7,768 nucleotides of DNA from DASUPK01 sp036265435 (lineage in GTDB: Bacteria; Actinomycetota; Thermoleophilia; Solirubrobacterales; 70-9), in contig DATAPB010000166.1 in the NCBI GenBank assembly GCA_036265435.1, forward strand, positions 1 to 7,768. The letters run 5' to 3'. Below are positions 6,699-7,768 of the stretch, in pieces. Numbering within the stretch: the stretch's first letter is position 1; each line of letters starts with the position of its first letter. Below the pieces are notes generated by a model. It saw only the letters and a program-made list of their open reading frames with translations, was not told the origin of the DNA and did no database searches. Position numbers and translations under genes: made by a program.

Positions 6699-7768
6699 AT
6701 GTTCAACGCACTCGCATCACTCGCACAGCGTCACGGCAAGCGCACGGTGATCTTCGCCGCGATCTTCTTCGTCGTCGCCGGTGCAATCGGCGGAGGAGTG
6801 GCCAGCAAGCTGGCCCCCTACGGAGCGGATGACCCGGCGACGGAGAGCGTCAAGGCCGCGGATCGCCTGGAAGCCGACGGCTATCGCGACCCCGGCCTGA
6901 TCGTGCTCTTCCAGAACACCTCCCCCATTTCACAGGCCGGGCAGCAGAGGATCCAGCAGGTCGAGAGGCAGCTGCGCGCGAACCCTGACGTCGCCCAGAT
7001 CACGGGGTACCTCGAGACCCAGAGCCGCGACTTCATCGCACGCGACGGTAACGCGACCTACCTGGCGGTCAGCCTGAAGCAGACCGACGACAAGGCGCAG
7101 CAAGACGCCGCCAAGGCGATTGCGGACGAGCTTTCGGGTCAGCCCGGCGTCACGGTCGGTGGCATCGCCCTTGCGCAGGAGCAGGTCAACAAGCAGGTCG
7201 AGAAGGACCTGCGCAAGGCCGAGCTGCTCGCCTTCCCGATCCTCTTCCTGCTCTCGCTGCTCTTCTTCCGCAGCGGGGTCGCCGCGCTGCTGCCGCTGCT
7301 GATCGGCGGCCTGGCGATCGTTGGCACCTTCCTGCTGCTCCGAATCGCGAACGAGTTCGTGTCGGTGTCGATCTTCGCCCTCAACCTGACCACCGGGCTT
7401 GGGCTGGGACTGGCGATCGACTACAGCCTCTTCGTCGTCTCCCGCTATCGCGAAGAGATCGCGAAGTTCGGTCCCGGGGCGCAGGCGATGAGGCGGACGA
7501 TGAACACCGCCGGCCGCACGGTGCTCTTCTCGTCGATCACCGTCGCGGTGGCGCTGGCCTCGTTGATCGTCTTCCCGCAGCGCTTCCTCTACTCGATGGG
7601 GCTCGGCGGAATGTTGGTCGCCCTGCTCGCCGCATCGATCGCGCTGACGGTGTTGCCGGCCGTGCTGGCTCTGCTCGGCAACAGGGTCAATGCGCTAGCG
7701 CCGGCCTTCCTCCAGAGGAGGGCCGAGCGAGACGCGACGTCCACCGAGTCAGGCTTCTGGTACCGGCT
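6699..7768 (+). CDS. MMPL/RND-family exporter, N-terminal half (runs off the window)
   Basis: The ATG at 6699 follows a full GGAGG (6688-6692) by 6 bases, inside the end of padR; the frame is open to the window edge, giving 356 of an expected 700-750 residues. Layout is that of the first half of an MMPL protein: helix 1 (about 16-38), an extracytoplasmic porter domain (about 40-172: LIVLFQNTSPISQAGQQ, VAQITGYLETQ, ATYLAVSLKQ, PGVTVGGIALAQEQVNKQV), then helices 2-6 (about 175-320). Helix 4 carries the GLGLGLAIDYSLFVVSRYREE motif, with D241-Y242 at the proton-relay position of mycobacterial MmpL3. It is thus probably proton-driven and exports lipids or hydrophobic compounds; the substrate is not readable. 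FRSG after helix 2 and the cytoplasmic NTAGRTVLFSS after helix 4 are also family-typical. Its position directly behind padR suggests it is the main target of that repressor. Confidence 0.93.
   Translation, partial: MFNALASLAQRHGKRTVIFAAIFFVVAGAIGGGVASKLAPYGADDPATESVKAADRLEADGYRDPGLIVLFQNTSPISQAGQQRIQQVERQLRANPDVAQITGYLETQSRDFIARDGNATYLAVSLKQTDDKAQQDAAKAIADELSGQPGVTVGGIALAQEQVNKQVEKDLRKAELLAFPILFLLSLLFFRSGVAALLPLLIGGLAIVGTFLLLRIANEFVSVSIFALNLTTGLGLGLAIDYSLFVVSRYREEIAKFGPGAQAMRRTMNTAGRTVLFSSITVAVALASLIVFPQRFLYSMGLGGMLVALLAASIALTVLPAVLALLGNRVNALAPAFLQRRAERDATSTESGFWYR

Overview
The window is high-GC bacterial DNA (about two thirds G+C by eye) with actinobacterial gene style: strong G/C third positions, four-base ATGA overlaps, GGAG-type ribosome sites, and an actinobacterial-type aspartokinase with an internal beta-subunit start. 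The Arg-rich, Cys-bracketed C-terminal beta domain of the secreted protein at 640-1848 reminds me of proteins from Thermoleophilia (Solirubrobacterales and relatives). That placement is inference from style, not a computed result.

Left part (1-1848): the C-terminal membrane anchor of an unidentified gene (ends at 148), then about 490 bases with no intact gene. This stretch holds a terminator-like hairpin, what looks like a frameshifted and N-terminally truncated remnant of a DUF2304-type membrane protein (240-480), and a small palindrome that may be part of a promoter. It is followed by a secreted TIM-barrel, glycosidase-like protein (640-1848).

Middle (1865-4276, minus strand): lysC then asd, the first two steps of the aspartate pathway to lysine, diaminopimelate, threonine and methionine, in one apparent operon. 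lysC carries a convincing internal start for a separate regulatory beta subunit. The secreted-protein gene converges on asd with a 16-base gap and no visible terminator.

Right part (4349-7768, plus strand): a DrrA-type ABC ATPase and an ABC-2 permease with overlapping stop and start codons, then a PadR-family repressor followed 3 bases later by an MMPL/RND-type exporter that runs off the window. The 67 bases around the padR start are the most structured DNA here: a perfect TGTGA-N6-TCACA (CRP-type) site, a perfect ATATATC-N5-GATATAT inverted repeat in an AT-rich island, and a 7-bp hairpin that includes the first base of the padR start codon. padR has no Shine-Dalgarno and may be leaderless. 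The simplest reading is an efflux island, two exporters flanking their likely repressor, with a possible cAMP/CRP-type input. I see no clearly new class of system; the regulatory stack at padR and the uncharacterised secreted protein are the best candidates for follow-up.
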